Shown: positions 1 through 9,155 of the stretch, in pieces
How the letters are laid out: each line of letters begins with the position of its first letter
Numbering within the stretch: position 1 is the first letter of the stretch
NCBI RefSeq assembly: GCF_014131735.1
Contig: NZ_CP039121.1
Span: forward strand, 2,046,001 to 2,110,000
Source of the DNA: Lactiplantibacillus plantarum
GTDB taxonomy: Bacteria > Bacillota > Bacilli > Lactobacillales > Lactobacillaceae
Reading direction: 5' to 3'
DNA: 64,000 nt
The notes under the pieces: generated by a model
What the model saw: only the letters and a program-made list of their open reading frames with translations
The model's database searches: none
What the model was told of the DNA's origin: nothing
Position numbers and translations under genes: made by a program

Positions 1-1
1 C

Positions 2-718
2 AGTGCCAACTATCATAAGGGAACGGCCGAAGTCATGAAAATTGCTGCTGATGGCGCGCTGACTTTGACCGATACTGTTCAACATAGTGGCCATGGCCCT
101 CGTCCTGAACAAGACGGCTCCCATATTCATTACACCGACCTCACGCCAGATAATTGCTTAGCCGTAATCGATTTAGGTAGCGATAAGGTCTATGTCTATA
201 ACGTCAGCGACGCCGGTCAGTTAAGTGAACAATCCCTGCTCACTATGGAAGCTGGCTTTGGACCACGTCACCTCGTGTTCAGTCCAGACGGCCAATACGC
301 CTTCTTAGCTGGTGAATTATCGAGTCAGATTGCGAGCTTAAAATATGACGCCCAAACTGGTGCCTTTACGCAGCTTGGCATTGTGAAGACCATTCCTGCC
401 GACTACACGGCGCACAACGGTGCCGCAGCCATCCGCTTAAGTCACGACGGTCATTTTCTCTACGTCTCCAATCGTGGCTACAATACGTTAGCTGTCTTTG
501 CAGTAACCGCCGACGGTCATTTGACCCTGATTCAGCAAATCAGTACGGAAGGTGACTTCCCCCGTGATTTTGATTTAGATCCAACTGAAGCCTTTGTCGT
601 GGTCGTTAATCAAAACACTGATAATGCCACTTTGTATGCACGCGACTTAACGAGTGGTAAACTAAGTCTATTACAAAAGGACGTTACTGTGCCTGAAGGC
701 GTTTGCGTCCGTTTCTAG
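2..718 (+). CDS. Lactonase family protein (6-phosphogluconolactonase-like), 5' truncated by the window
   Basis: The frame is open from base 2, so the gene starts upstream of the window and about 238 C-terminal codons are visible. The protein shows repeated beta-propeller blades, for example FSPDGQYAFLAGE and LSHDGHFLYVSNRG, typical of the seven-bladed lactonase (YkgB/Pgl) family. That family hydrolyses 6-phosphogluconolactone or related sugar lactones in the cytoplasm; the exact substrate cannot be read from sequence. The internal ATG at 35 has no Shine-Dalgarno site and is not the start. cutC follows 15 bases after the stop, probably in the same transcript. Confidence 0.85.
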   Translation, partial: SANYHKGTAEVMKIAADGALTLTDTVQHSGHGPRPEQDGSHIHYTDLTPDNCLAVIDLGSDKVYVYNVSDAGQLSEQSLLTMEAGFGPRHLVFSPDGQYAFLAGELSSQIASLKYDAQTGAFTQLGIVKTIPADYTAHNGAAAIRLSHDGHFLYVSNRGYNTLAVFAVTADGHLTLIQQISTEGDFPRDFDLDPTEAFVVVVNQNTDNATLYARDLTSGKLSLLQKDVTVPEGVCVRF

Positions 719-733
719 TAAAGGATGAAACTC

Positions 734-1372
734 ATGTTATTAAAAGAAGTCTGTGTTGAAAATTACACTAACATTCCCGCAGCCATTGCGGCCGGTGCCA
801 ATCGGATCGAACTCAACGATAACCTATCCGTTGGCGGTACAACGGTCAGTCGTGGTGTAATGGCTGAGGCAGCCAAGTATACCAGTGAACATCACGTGCC
901 CCTAGTGACCATGATTCGCCCCCGTGGTGGCAATTTCGTTTATAATGATACGGAATTAAAAATCATGGAAGCGGACCTGCTACAGGCTCAATCATTAGGT
1001 GTTGATGGTGTCGCATTTGGTGCTTTGACTGCGGATAATCAGCTTGACGAAGAAGCCTTAGCGTTACTAATTGGTGCAGCCGGTGGCATGTCGATCACCT
1101 TCCACATGGCTTTTGACGCCATCCCTGAAAATCAACAAGCCGCGGCAATTGACTGGTTAGTAGACCATGACGTCGATCGCATTTTGACACATGGCGGCCC
1201 ACTTGATCAGCCGATTGCTGACTGTGTCCCCCACTTGCAAACGACGATCAAACAGGCCGCTGGCCGAATTCAGATCCTACCTGGTGGTGGCATTACCACC
1301 GCCAATGTCGCCGACATCACCACAACGCTCGGCGTCAAACAGGCCCATGGGACCAAGATTATTAATTACTAA
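734..1372 (+). CDS. cutC: CutC family protein (copper homeostasis protein CutC)
   Basis: This 212-aa TIM-barrel protein matches the CutC family: an N-terminal EVCVENYTNIPAAIAAGA stretch, then IRPRGGNFVYN, a VDGVAFGAL strand, and a C-terminal ILPGGGI phosphate-loop-like turn. CutC was named from E. coli copper-tolerance genetics, but its biochemical activity is unsettled. I chose ATG 734 over ATG 725 because AAGG at 721-724 lies 9 bases before 734 and touches 725. It is probably co-transcribed with the preceding lactonase gene and is followed by a strong terminator. The product family is certain; the copper role is inherited annotation. Confidence 0.85.
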   Translation: MLLKEVCVENYTNIPAAIAAGANRIELNDNLSVGGTTVSRGVMAEAAKYTSEHHVPLVTMIRPRGGNFVYNDTELKIMEADLLQAQSLGVDGVAFGALTADNQLDEEALALLIGAAGGMSITFHMAFDAIPENQQAAAIDWLVDHDVDRILTHGGPLDQPIADCVPHLQTTIKQAAGRIQILPGGGITTANVADITTTLGVKQAHGTKIINY

Positions 1373-1380
1373 GAACTGCC

Positions 1381-1417
1381 AAAAAGGCGCATCTCATTTT
1401 TTGAGATGCGCCTTTTG
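1381..1417 (+). terminator. Rho-independent terminator after cutC
   Basis: Near-perfect inverted repeat with arms AAAAGGCGCATCTCA and its complement around a short T-rich loop, ending in TTTT. It closes the lactonase-cutC transcript. Confidence 0.85.
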
Positions 1418-1433
1418 ATTGGCGAAGTAAACT

Positions 1434-1473
1434 AAAAAATTAGACCATTAATCACGGTTATTCAATGGTCTAA
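1434..1473 (-). terminator. Terminator of the relQ-nadK-rluA operon
   Basis: A 10-bp inverted repeat (TTAGACCATT/AATGGTCTAA) is followed on the minus strand by a run of six T. It lies about 150 bases beyond the rluA-type stop. The bases between (1474-1625) hold nothing else recognisable. Confidence 0.7.
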
Positions 1474-1625
1474 TATTGGCACAAGCGCCCGCACTAAGCC
1501 AACTTGCCCTGAGCCCTCTTCCGCGAACAAATTGGTCATTGTCAACGCTGATCAATTGGCTCGTGTTCATCATCAATCATGCTAATTAGGATAAACATAA
1601 AACGGACCAAATCTTAATGGTCACT

Positions 1626-2528
1626 TTATGAATTGGCACGTTGATTATGAATAATTAAACGGTTAAGATCAGCCGGTAATGGTGCAAAGGTCGTGAGGGT
1701 CTGGCTAATGAATGGATCATCAAATTCCAGTTGCATGCAGTGCAGTGCTTGGCGCTGAATCCACGGGTCACGAGGACCGCCATAAAGGGCATCACCGATC
1801 AATGGATGACCGCTAGCTGCAAAGTGCACCCGAATCTGATGCGTTCGGCCGGTATGCAGCCGTACCCGGACGACTGTCATGTTACGCAGCCGCTTGACCA
1901 CCCAGTACTCGGTTAAAGACGGCTTACCGTCGGGACGGGTCGTTCGTTTGATAAATGAATCAGCGGCACGACCAATGGGCGCATCTAGCCACCCGTGGTC
2001 AGTCGTCAATTCACCACTGACGACGGCTAAGTACATTTTGCGCATCGCATGGGCCTTCAATTGATGATCAATAATCGAATGGGCAAAATGGTGCTTAGCG
2101 AAGAGAACGATACCGCTCGTATCCCGATCCAAACGCGTGGTGATATGCACAACCTCATTATCATAATGGGCCGCTTGATAATAACCTTTTACCCGATTCG
2201 CTAAGGTATTGTCAGGTAAGGCATGCGCCGGTACTGAGGCCACTCCTGCTGGTTTATTCACAATCAGGTAGTCACGATCCTCATATAAGATATCGATCGG
2301 CAACGTCGAGACGCCTAAGTGGTCATTACCAATTTCAGCAGGTGTGACCATCGTCACAGTCTCACCGCCTGTCAGCATATGAATCGCTAATACCGGTCGT
2401 TCATCAACGAGAATTGCCCCACCATGAAACTTAACTTTTTTCAACAAACTACGTGTCACACCATGTTGTGCCAAGAGTGTCTTAACTTTCATCGGGGTCG
2501 TCTCATGGTTGATCCAAGTAAACCTCAT
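1626..2528 (-). CDS. RluA-family pseudouridine synthase
   Basis: 300-aa enzyme that isomerises uridine to pseudouridine in rRNA or tRNA. The catalytic motif RLDRDTSG is at residues 132-139, with the nucleophilic Asp at 134; further family blocks are [10 protein letters not shown] (91-100) and [12 protein letters not shown] near residue 225. An S4-like N-terminal segment is present. The ATG overlaps the nadK stop as ATGA, so translation is probably coupled. The order relQ-nadK-rluA matches B. subtilis yjbM-yjbN-yjbO. Which uridine is modified cannot be read from the sequence. Confidence 0.9.
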
Positions 2529-3328
2529 TGCTCGTCCAACCCGATGAAGGATGTCCCGACCCGTTGCCAGAAGCGATTATGACGATGCTGAGCAAATGCA
2601 ATTCGACGATTAGCAATTGAATAACGAATTTGTTCAATTGGCCGCGGCTGCGTATCCATTTGATCAGCTGTAAAGACAAAGTGTGACTGCTGTTGTGGCC
2701 GAATCGTTATTGTTTCATACGGCGCTACGATGACTGGCGAGCCTAATGTTCGGAAGACTCGGTTGTTGATCGACGCAATCTCGGCCATTTGTAAAGCGTC
2801 CAAGCGCGGATGAATGACAGCACCACCAACTGACTTATTATAAGCCGTCGAACCAGTTGGAGTGGAGACGCATAACCCATCGCCACGAAAACGTTCAAAT
2901 AGTTCATCTTGAATATAAACATCGGCAACCATGGTACTCCCAAGCTTCTTAAGCGTTGACTCGTTCAACGCCAAATAATGATCAGTCGCATCCGTATCCG
3001 CATAAGTAATATCTACAGCTAGCAAGGGATAGGTCACACTCTGGCCGTTGTCTTCCAGTAAACCGTTGATCAGTTGGTCGATTTCATAATCTCGCCAGTC
3101 CGTATAGAAGCCTAAATGGCCAGTATGCACGCCAACAAAGCGAACTTGGTCAACCATGTGACTATAGTGGTGAAACGCCGCTAAAAGCGTCCCATCGCCT
3201 CCTACCGACAAAACAATGTCTGGGTGCTCATCATCAATTTCAAACCCGGCAGCCAGCAGTTTAGTATGTAACTCACCCGCTACTTTCTTGGTCTTGGCAC
3301 TCGCATTTGCAAAAATCGTTACTTTCAT
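2525..3328 (-). CDS. nadK: NAD kinase
   Basis: This 267-aa protein phosphorylates NAD to NADP in the cytoplasm. The diagnostic GGDGT motif sits at residues 43-47, followed by the NE.TLK block ([10 protein letters not shown]) and the glycine-rich [15 protein letters not shown] substrate loop. Length is normal for the Gram-positive PpnK group. Its ATG overlaps the relQ stop (ATGA) and its own stop overlaps the next ATG the same way, giving a tightly coupled three-gene operon. Coupling of (p)ppGpp synthesis with NADP supply is a conserved Firmicutes arrangement. Confidence 0.95.
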
Positions 3329-3987
3329 GAATTTTGATCTTCCTTTGTCGTGTCAGGCTCATCGTTGCCCGGCCCCTTCCCATACGAGAACAAGCTCTGA
3401 GCTTCTTGAATTTCCTCACGAATTTCTGACATTTCTTTATCCAAACTAAAGGCGGCTTCCGCAGCCCGTTGTAATCGTTGACTCAAGTTTTCAGGGAAAT
3501 CCCCTTGATATTTATAGTTAAGCGAATGTTCAATGGTCGCCCAGAAATTCATGGCAAGTGTCCGGACTTGGATTTCGGCCAAAATTTTCTTTTCACCACC
3601 GACCATTTGGACCGGATATTCAATCACGATATGATACGAACGGTAACCAGATGGCTTTTCATTACTAATGTAATCGCGTTCTTCCAGAATTGTCATATCC
3701 GTCCGTTTTCGCAATAAATCAACGACCTGATAGATATCCTCAACGAATTGACACATAATCCGCAAACCAGCAATATCCTGCATATCTTGTTCTAGGCGAT
3801 CTTCTTGTACTTTACGTCGGGTCATCTTTTCCTTAATGCTATCAACGGGTTTGACCCGCCCCGTTACAAATTCAATCGGTTCATGCTGATTCAAATCACG
3901 AAATTGTTTGCGCATTCCCCGCAATTTAACTTTAAGCTCATCAACGGCTTGCTGATAAGGCAGTAAAAAATGATTCCAATCTTCCAT
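3325..3987 (-). CDS. relQ: Small alarmone synthetase RelQ (GTP pyrophosphokinase)
   Basis: The 220-aa protein contains only the RelA/SpoT synthetase domain. Visible family blocks are the substrate loop [13 protein letters not shown] and [17 protein letters not shown]; the HD hydrolase and the TGS/ACT regulatory domains of long RSH enzymes are absent. It transfers pyrophosphate from ATP to GDP or GTP and acts as a tetramer in studied relatives. It is the first gene of the relQ-nadK-rluA operon (B. subtilis yjbM equivalent), with GGAG ahead of the ATG at 3987. The C-terminal tail is acidic ([11 protein letters not shown]). Confidence 0.93.
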
Positions 3988-4211
3988 CGGGGCACCTCCG
4001 TTTCAATCCATACCCTAAAATTTTACCATAAATCGTCGGAATAAAAAGTTAACGTTCTCGAGATTGAACCCTAAGTTCACTTTTTTTCCAAACTGTAATC
4101 CTAGAAACAAAATACTTTACGAATTTAGCAAATCGGTGCATGATTACGGGTGAAGGTTTAAGCTAAGTAACGAGTGATTTTCTGCATTAAAAAATTTATG
4201 AAATGAAAAAC

Positions 4212-4240
4212 TTGCAAATACCTCGTTTGATTGGTATTCT
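4212..4240 (+). promoter_or_regulatory. Probable sigma-A promoter of spxH
   Basis: TTGCAA at 4212-4217 and TATTCT at 4235-4240 with a 17-base spacer, 39 bases before the GTG start. The rest of the relQ-spxH intergenic region (3988-4211) is AT-rich and should carry the divergent relQ promoter; no clear match was found there. Confidence 0.55.
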
Positions 4241-4279
4241 GCACTATGACGCGAATAGAGAAAGTGGAGGAATTATAAC

Positions 4280-4915
4280 GTGTTAGAAGTGTATTTATTT
4301 GTAAATCCGTTGGCAAACCAATGCGTACGTGATGAGCAAAACGTGTTACGGTTGGCAAACGACTCAGACAAGCAAATCCAATTTCAATTCGTACCATTAC
4401 TCAATATTAATGTGATTCAACGGGCTCTAAAGTGCCAAGGAATCAAGGCATCCGACTGGCATGCTCAAAATCAACAGTCTCAAACATTGTACCGAGTTAT
4501 TTTGGATTATAAAGCCGCCCTTTTTCAAGGCAAAAAACGGGGGCGTAACTTTTTAATTGCCTTGCAATCTGCAATGCTCAAGGCTGGTCAACACTATTCG
4601 GAAGAGCTCGTCAAAACGGTTGCAACTAACTGTCAGATTGACTTAGACATGTTCATGGAAGATCGGGACAGTGACTTGGCGAAACAGGCCTTTCATGCTG
4701 ATCAGCGGCTTGCATCTGAAATGAACATTACCGAAGCATCGTCGGCCGTCGTTTTTGATTGCGACCAATATGATTATGGTGTCTTGCTAGAACATTTTAA
4801 TTACACGACTCTTTTTGACTTAGTCAATGGCAATCTGGATCCTTTTCAAGATGCAACTCGGGCAACCAATGCCAGCTGTGCTAGCCTTGCCAACGCACAA
4901 TTACACGTTTTATAA
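4280..4915 (+). CDS. spxH: SpxH/YjbH-like ClpXP adaptor, DsbA (thioredoxin-like) fold
   Basis: 211-aa protein of the YjbH/DsbA-like family; in B. subtilis YjbH delivers Spx to ClpXP. The start is GTG 4280, with GGAGG 9 bases upstream. The N-terminal strand VYLFVNPLANQC is where thioredoxin-fold relatives carry CXXC; here only one Cys remains, so disulfide chemistry is unlikely and an adaptor role fits better. Identification rests on this fold pattern and on position beside pepF-coiA-mecA-spx, the conserved Bacillus order. It is transcribed divergently from relQ and converges on pepF. Confidence 0.75.
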   Translation: MLEVYLFVNPLANQCVRDEQNVLRLANDSDKQIQFQFVPLLNINVIQRALKCQGIKASDWHAQNQQSQTLYRVILDYKAALFQGKKRGRNFLIALQSAMLKAGQHYSEELVKTVATNCQIDLDMFMEDRDSDLAKQAFHADQRLASEMNITEASSAVVFDCDQYDYGVLLEHFNYTTLFDLVNGNLDPFQDATRATNASCASLANAQLHVL

Positions 4916-4948
4916 TTCCAGTAATTGCAATTATTCAACTGGTCCTAC

Positions 4949-4994
4949 CAGTCAAAAGCACCCGACGATCATTTTCGCCGGGTGCTTTTGACTG
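4949..4994 (+). terminator. Terminator after spxH
   Basis: Sixteen-base inverted repeat, arms CAGTCAAAAGCACCCG and its complement, enclosing about 14 bases. Strong stem, with only a modest T tract. Confidence 0.75.
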
Positions 4995-5078
4995 TATTTA
5001 CCTTTTATAGCTGCCAGAATAAGCCTTCTGGACTCGGCAGCTAACACCCTAACTGATAAGCGGGTCAGGTGTAAAATA

Positions 5079-5105
5079 AGCGTCGGGACCGAACATCCTG
5101 ACGCT
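5079..5105 (-). terminator. Possible terminator of pepF
   Basis: AGCGTC/GACGCT stem with a partly pairing interior, followed on the minus strand by TATTTTA. It sits 25 bases beyond the pepF stop. Weak stem and short T tract. Confidence 0.35.
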
Positions 5106-5129
5106 CATTGTGCTTGCTTTTATAACTGG

Positions 5130-6941
5130 TTAATCTTGGGTGACCAACTGTTCAAATTCATTTAATCGTTCTTCAAATACCTCGAAAGCTGCATCAAGAT
5201 AATCAGGCTTGGTCATATCAACTCCAGCTCGGTGCATGACATCGATTGGGAAAGCAGATGAACCAGCTTTCAAGTAACCGAGATAATCCGCAACAGCATC
5301 TGTCTGTTGCGTACTAATACGGTCAGCCAACGTTGAGGCCGCTGCAAAACCCGTGGCATACTGATAAACATAATAATTGTAATAAAAATGCGGGATACGG
5401 GACCATTCGTCGGCAATTTGCGGATCACTGACGACGGCGTCACCATAGTAGCGTTGGTTCAACTGCAAATAATGTTTTGACAAGCGATCGGCAGTCAAAG
5501 CCTGACCTTCTTGATCTTGCTCATGAAGCCACTGTTCAAACTCAGCAAATTGCGTCTGCCGGAAAACGGTGCCTTTAAATCCATCTAAGTAGTAATTCAA
5601 GACATACGCCCGCATTTTTGGATCTTGTTCAGTCGCTAAGAAATAGTTCGTCAACAAGTTTTCATTAGTCGTTGAAGCAATTTCCGCCACGAAAATTGAA
5701 TAGTCACCATACTGATAAGGCTGATGATGTGTCGTGAAGTAAGAGTGCATACTGTGTCCCATTTCGTGCACCAACGTATATAAATTATCAATATTATCCT
5801 GCCAGTTCAACAGCATGTATGGCGCGGTATCATACATTCCTGACGAATACGCCCCGCTACGTTTGCCTTGATTTTCCACCACATCAATCCACCGTGAAGC
5901 AAACGCTGTTTTGACGTGTTTGAGATAATCAGAGCCCAAAATTTTGAGCGCTTGTAAAGCAGTTGCTTGAGCCTGCTGGTAGGAATAGTTGGTCGTCGGC
6001 TTGGGTGCCAATGGCGTGTACATATCATACATATGCAACTGATCAACTCCGAGCAGTTGTTTCCGTAACGCAACATACCGGTGCAATAAGTCCAAATGCT
6101 TGTCAACGGACGTGACTAAAGAATCGTAAACCGCCGTCGGAATCTGATTGGCAGCAAGTGCTGCCGTCCGCGCATCTGGATAATGATGAGCCTGGGCAAC
6201 AAAATTGTGTACCTTGACTTGGCTAGCTAAAGTCGAAGCAAGTGTTCGCCGGAACTGGCCGTATACTTTATACAGTGCTTCAAACGCCTCTCGCCGAACA
6301 GCCGGATGAACGGACTCAAGTAACACCCCATAAATTCCTTGTGACAATTTGACAGGGTTGCCGTCGTCATCCTTTACCGTTGGAAATTGAAAGTCAGCGT
6401 TATTCAGTACACCAAAAGTTTTCGCAGAAGCACCAAAAATATCACTAGCGCCTGCGAGTAAAGCTTCTTCGCTTTCAGACAGAACGTGTCCCTTTTGCAA
6501 CCGGATCGTATCCAACAAATGCCGATAATCACGTAAATCGACGTTTTCATCAAGGTACGTATCCAATTCGCCCGGCGTTAATTCCAAGATTGCTGGTTCG
6601 AACCAGGCAGTCGCTGCGGATACCTTGGCAGTCAAACTACTAGCTTGATCGTCTAAAGCCGCATTGGTACTATTGCCAGTATCCTGGTCACTTTTCAGAC
6701 TTGCGTATACCGCCACTTTCTCTAACCGACGATACAGCGCTAAAACAGCCTGGATGCCAGCCAGCACCGTGTCGGCCGAGCTTGTAAACGTTTCTTTAAG
6801 CGCAGTGACGGTGGGGATTGCAGCTTTGACTTGTGCAATATCCGCCTCATACGCGGCCTGATCTGCATAAATGGGCGTCAAATCCCACGTCAGTTCTTCA
6901 GGAACGGCCGAACGGGTCGGCAATTGTTTGGTTGCTACCAT
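5130..6941 (-). CDS. pepF: Oligoendopeptidase F (M3B metallopeptidase)
   Basis: This 603-aa cytoplasmic zinc peptidase cleaves oligopeptides of roughly 7-17 residues in studied lactic relatives. The zinc site HEMGH is near residues 390-394 in the context LVHEMGHSMHSYF, and the third ligand Glu lies about 25 residues on (FVAEIAST). The N-terminal helical oligopeptidase F domain and the C-terminal VSDPQIADEWSRIPHFY block are intact, and length is normal. The start ATG is preceded by GGAGG. It follows coiA in the conserved spx-mecA-coiA-pepF order and supports peptide use and turnover. Confidence 0.95.
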   Translation of the reverse strand: MVATKQLPTRSAVPEELTWDLTPIYADQAAYEADIAQVKAAIPTVTALKETFTSSADTVLAGIQAVLALYRRLEKVAVYASLKSDQDTGNSTNAALDDQASSLTAKVSAATAWFEPAILELTPGELDTYLDENVDLRDYRHLLDTIRLQKGHVLSESEEALLAGASDIFGASAKTFGVLNNADFQFPTVKDDDGNPVKLSQGIYGVLLESVHPAVRREAFEALYKVYGQFRRTLASTLASQVKVHNFVAQAHHYPDARTAALAANQIPTAVYDSLVTSVDKHLDLLHRYVALRKQLLGVDQLHMYDMYTPLAPKPTTNYSYQQAQATALQALKILGSDYLKHVKTAFASRWIDVVENQGKRSGAYSSGMYDTAPYMLLNWQDNIDNLYTLVHEMGHSMHSYFTTHHQPYQYGDYSIFVAEIASTTNENLLTNYFLATEQDPKMRAYVLNYYLDGFKGTVFRQTQFAEFEQWLHEQDQEGQALTADRLSKHYLQLNQRYYGDAVVSDPQIADEWSRIPHFYYNYYVYQYATGFAAASTLADRISTQQTDAVADYLGYLKAGSSAFPIDVMHRAGVDMTKPDYLDAAFEVFEERLNEFEQLVTQD

Positions 6942-7018
6942 GCAAATTCCTCCAATTATTTCAATATAGCACTAGATTACCACAGATTGCGCCTATCGCG
7001 GTAGCATCTGTTCCGGAA

Positions 7019-8104
7019 TCAATGTTTGCGCCATCGAAGCTGGCCGGAATTCACATGCCACTCAGTTTTCTGCCAGTTTATCACTTGCTGCTCGCTAAGC
7101 ATCGTAATCATGGTCGTTATCAGTTGTTGTATTAACGTGCCTCGTGCTTGCAGGCAGGCACGCCGGGCAAGTAATGGCCGTAATTGGGCCCAGATCAATG
7201 CCTCTAATTGTGGCCCAGTAAGCCGTCCGGACTGTTGCCGCAGTGCAAAAAAGACGTGGGCGTGCCAGACCAGATATGGTACCGATAACAGCGGTAGTTG
7301 CGGCACAGTGGGCATCGTCCACGTCGGTAACTGGACAATCGTTCCTCCGCGTTGATAGCAAGCCACTTGTAACGCATCAAAACCACGTTGATGTCGAAGC
7401 CGTGCCAACATTAACTGTTGATAATAATGCCGTAAATGCGTGTCCGGCAAAGTTGGGGTGTTAATTTTAGGAGCCAATTGGCGAAAACGTAACACCGACT
7501 GGCTGCGCGTATCCAGTCGAATCGTTTGATAGGTCAGCGGTTCCGTATCCAATGTCAAGACGTGATGCAATAAACGAACACTAGTACTTTGAGTGTCCAA
7601 AAAAAGTAGAAACAGGCCCCACCGTTGCTGGTACTGCAAAAACTTCAAAGCCTTGCTATTGAGGTGCAATTGTCGCTGATAGGGGCGTCCCAACAACCAT
7701 AACACTTGATAGCCATGCTGACGATAGCCCTGCGTCCGAGCTGCGAGTCGCTCCACTGACAAGGGTGAACACTGAAATTCTAACGCGAGTGGTTGCGCTG
7801 TACCTCGTCGAACCAAGATATCCGGGCGCTGATGTATCTCTGGCAAACCAGCCTCTAAGCGCACCGTATAACCACTGGCAGCGAACCAGGTCGCTAATTG
7901 TTGTTTACCACGAAGATGTTCCGTTGTTTCCCCTTCAGAGAAAGCATCACAATCCGTGGCATGGACGTGGGCAAAATGTGGCACGATCACTGCCCCCCGT
8001 TTCAATCGCACCGGCTGCACACATTCTGGACAGTAATATTCTATTTGGCGATCAGCCGTCGCCGCATTAACGAGTTGATGCTGGGCATCCATCGCGATCA
8101 ACAT
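7019..8104 (-). CDS. coiA: Competence protein CoiA
   Basis: 361-aa CoiA-like protein. The N-terminal region has a zinc-finger-like CPEC and a HFAH segment, followed by a nuclease-like middle domain with the core HLRGK...PDILVRR...ALEFQCS. In streptococci CoiA is needed for recombination of incoming DNA during transformation. I set the start at ATG 8104, 7 bases after AGGGAGGG; a longer frame would begin at TTG 8125, ahead of that site. It lies between mecA and pepF as in Bacillus, and complements the comG operon 22 kb away. Confidence 0.87.
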   Translation of the reverse strand: MLIAMDAQHQLVNAATADRQIEYYCPECVQPVRLKRGAVIVPHFAHVHATDCDAFSEGETTEHLRGKQQLATWFAASGYTVRLEAGLPEIHQRPDILVRRGTAQPLALEFQCSPLSVERLAARTQGYRQHGYQVLWLLGRPYQRQLHLNSKALKFLQYQQRWGLFLLFLDTQSTSVRLLHHVLTLDTEPLTYQTIRLDTRSQSVLRFRQLAPKINTPTLPDTHLRHYYQQLMLARLRHQRGFDALQVACYQRGGTIVQLPTWTMPTVPQLPLLSVPYLVWHAHVFFALRQQSGRLTGPQLEALIWAQLRPLLARRACLQARGTLIQQLITTMITMLSEQQVINWQKTEWHVNSGQLRWRKH

Positions 8105-8239
8105 GATGGTCCCTCCCTTCAACAACTAATTACGTCATTAAAGCCAATTCTCACGCAAACCCATCATCATTTATTGACCCCGAGCAGCACCCGTCTTTTG
8201 GCAAAGCGTCCGGCAGGCAGATTGTTTATCCGTGGATAC

Positions 8240-8279
8240 AAAAAAGCCTTAACATTACGAATAAACGTTATGTTGAGGC
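8240..8279 (-). terminator. Terminator after mecA
   Basis: Inverted repeat GCCT.AACAT/ATGTT.AGGC followed on the minus strand by TTTTTTG. It lies 10 bases beyond the mecA stop, separating mecA from coiA. Confidence 0.75.
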
Positions 8280-8288
8280 AATTAACTG

Positions 8289-9020
8289 CTATTTAAAATA
8301 GTGCCGGATGGTTTCCAAAGCAGCATTAGACATGATCTTTTCACCATGTTCAAGTAGTACGTCAGCTGAAATATTAGCTAAATGGGCATATTCCAAGGCT
8401 ACTGCGACATCATCTTTGATAGTGGCCGTTGATGATTGATCGACAAAGAAAACCAGTTCTAGATAATATTGGTCGCGATACTTGAATAAGTTAGACGCGA
8501 GTCCCTCTGGCCGGAATAATTGTGCCAATGAAACAAGATCCTCAAATTGATCGAATTTCAACACGTATTCCTTAGTTGGTGTATCAGGATCATCCAAATA
8601 CGGATCGAGATCATTAGTGTCCTTAGTTGGATTATGTGCAATACCTTGTCCATCTTCAACCTGATTCGTATCCGTCTGCATCAGTTTACGCTTCAAATAA
8701 TCTGAAACATCATCTTGTGAGTCGCTATCATCCGATTGGTCGGGTGACTGAGTTGCTTTAGCAATCGTATCTTGTAAATTATCACTGTTTTTGCTAATAA
8801 ATAATTCTAAACCATTTCGGTTTGGTAATACTTGGAAAGTTACGGCATCATTGTCCTGAAATTGATGATCAACATCAACTTCCTCCAAGATGCTATAGAA
8901 GAAACTTTCAATTTGCTTATGATTCCCTAGTAAATCTAGTACGCGAATACCGCGTTCATTGAGATCATCATTTCCAATAACGACGCGAATCGTATCTTCG
9001 TTGATGCGTTCCATCTCCAT
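8289..9020 (-). CDS. mecA: Adaptor protein MecA
   Basis: 243-aa ClpC adaptor. The N-terminal substrate-binding domain (MERINEDTIRVVIGNDDL) and the C-terminal ClpC-binding domain (from about residue 140, EYVLKFDQFEDLVSLA) are joined by an acidic linker rich in Asp and Ser. In B. subtilis MecA targets ComK and others to ClpCP; which substrates exist here is unknown, because lactobacilli lack ComK. The first ATG is correct: AAAGGGGTGG precedes it by 7 bases. It is the second gene after spx, with its own terminator. Confidence 0.93.
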   Translation of the reverse strand: MEMERINEDTIRVVIGNDDLNERGIRVLDLLGNHKQIESFFYSILEEVDVDHQFQDNDAVTFQVLPNRNGLELFISKNSDNLQDTIAKATQSPDQSDDSDSQDDVSDYLKRKLMQTDTNQVEDGQGIAHNPTKDTNDLDPYLDDPDTPTKEYVLKFDQFEDLVSLAQLFRPEGLASNLFKYRDQYYLELVFFVDQSSTATIKDDVAVALEYAHLANISADVLLEHGEKIMSNAALETIRHYFK

Positions 9021-9113
9021 TACAGATCCACCCCTTTCTAAGTGTCAAGGGCCATAATCACTATCACAATTCTAACTTATTTCAGTTTATTGTAAAGTAA
9101 TCTATCTGAAAAT

Positions 9114-9150
9114 ACAAAAATTGGCCAATTAGTTAAGCTAACTAGCCAAT
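9114..9150 (-). terminator. Terminator after spx
   Basis: Imperfect inverted repeat ATTGGC...GCCAAT, with the inner arms AGTTAGCTTAACT also self-complementary, followed by TTTTTG on the minus strand. It lies just beyond the spx stop. Confidence 0.7.
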
Positions 9151-9155
9151 GATAA

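Noticed and set aside
4158..4397. 79-codon minus-strand frame in the relQ-spxH region
   Set aside because: It runs antisense across the spxH promoter and start; no ribosome site.
7095..7464. Four overlapping 60-109-codon frames on both strands
   Set aside because: All lie within coiA in other frames and lack ribosome sites.
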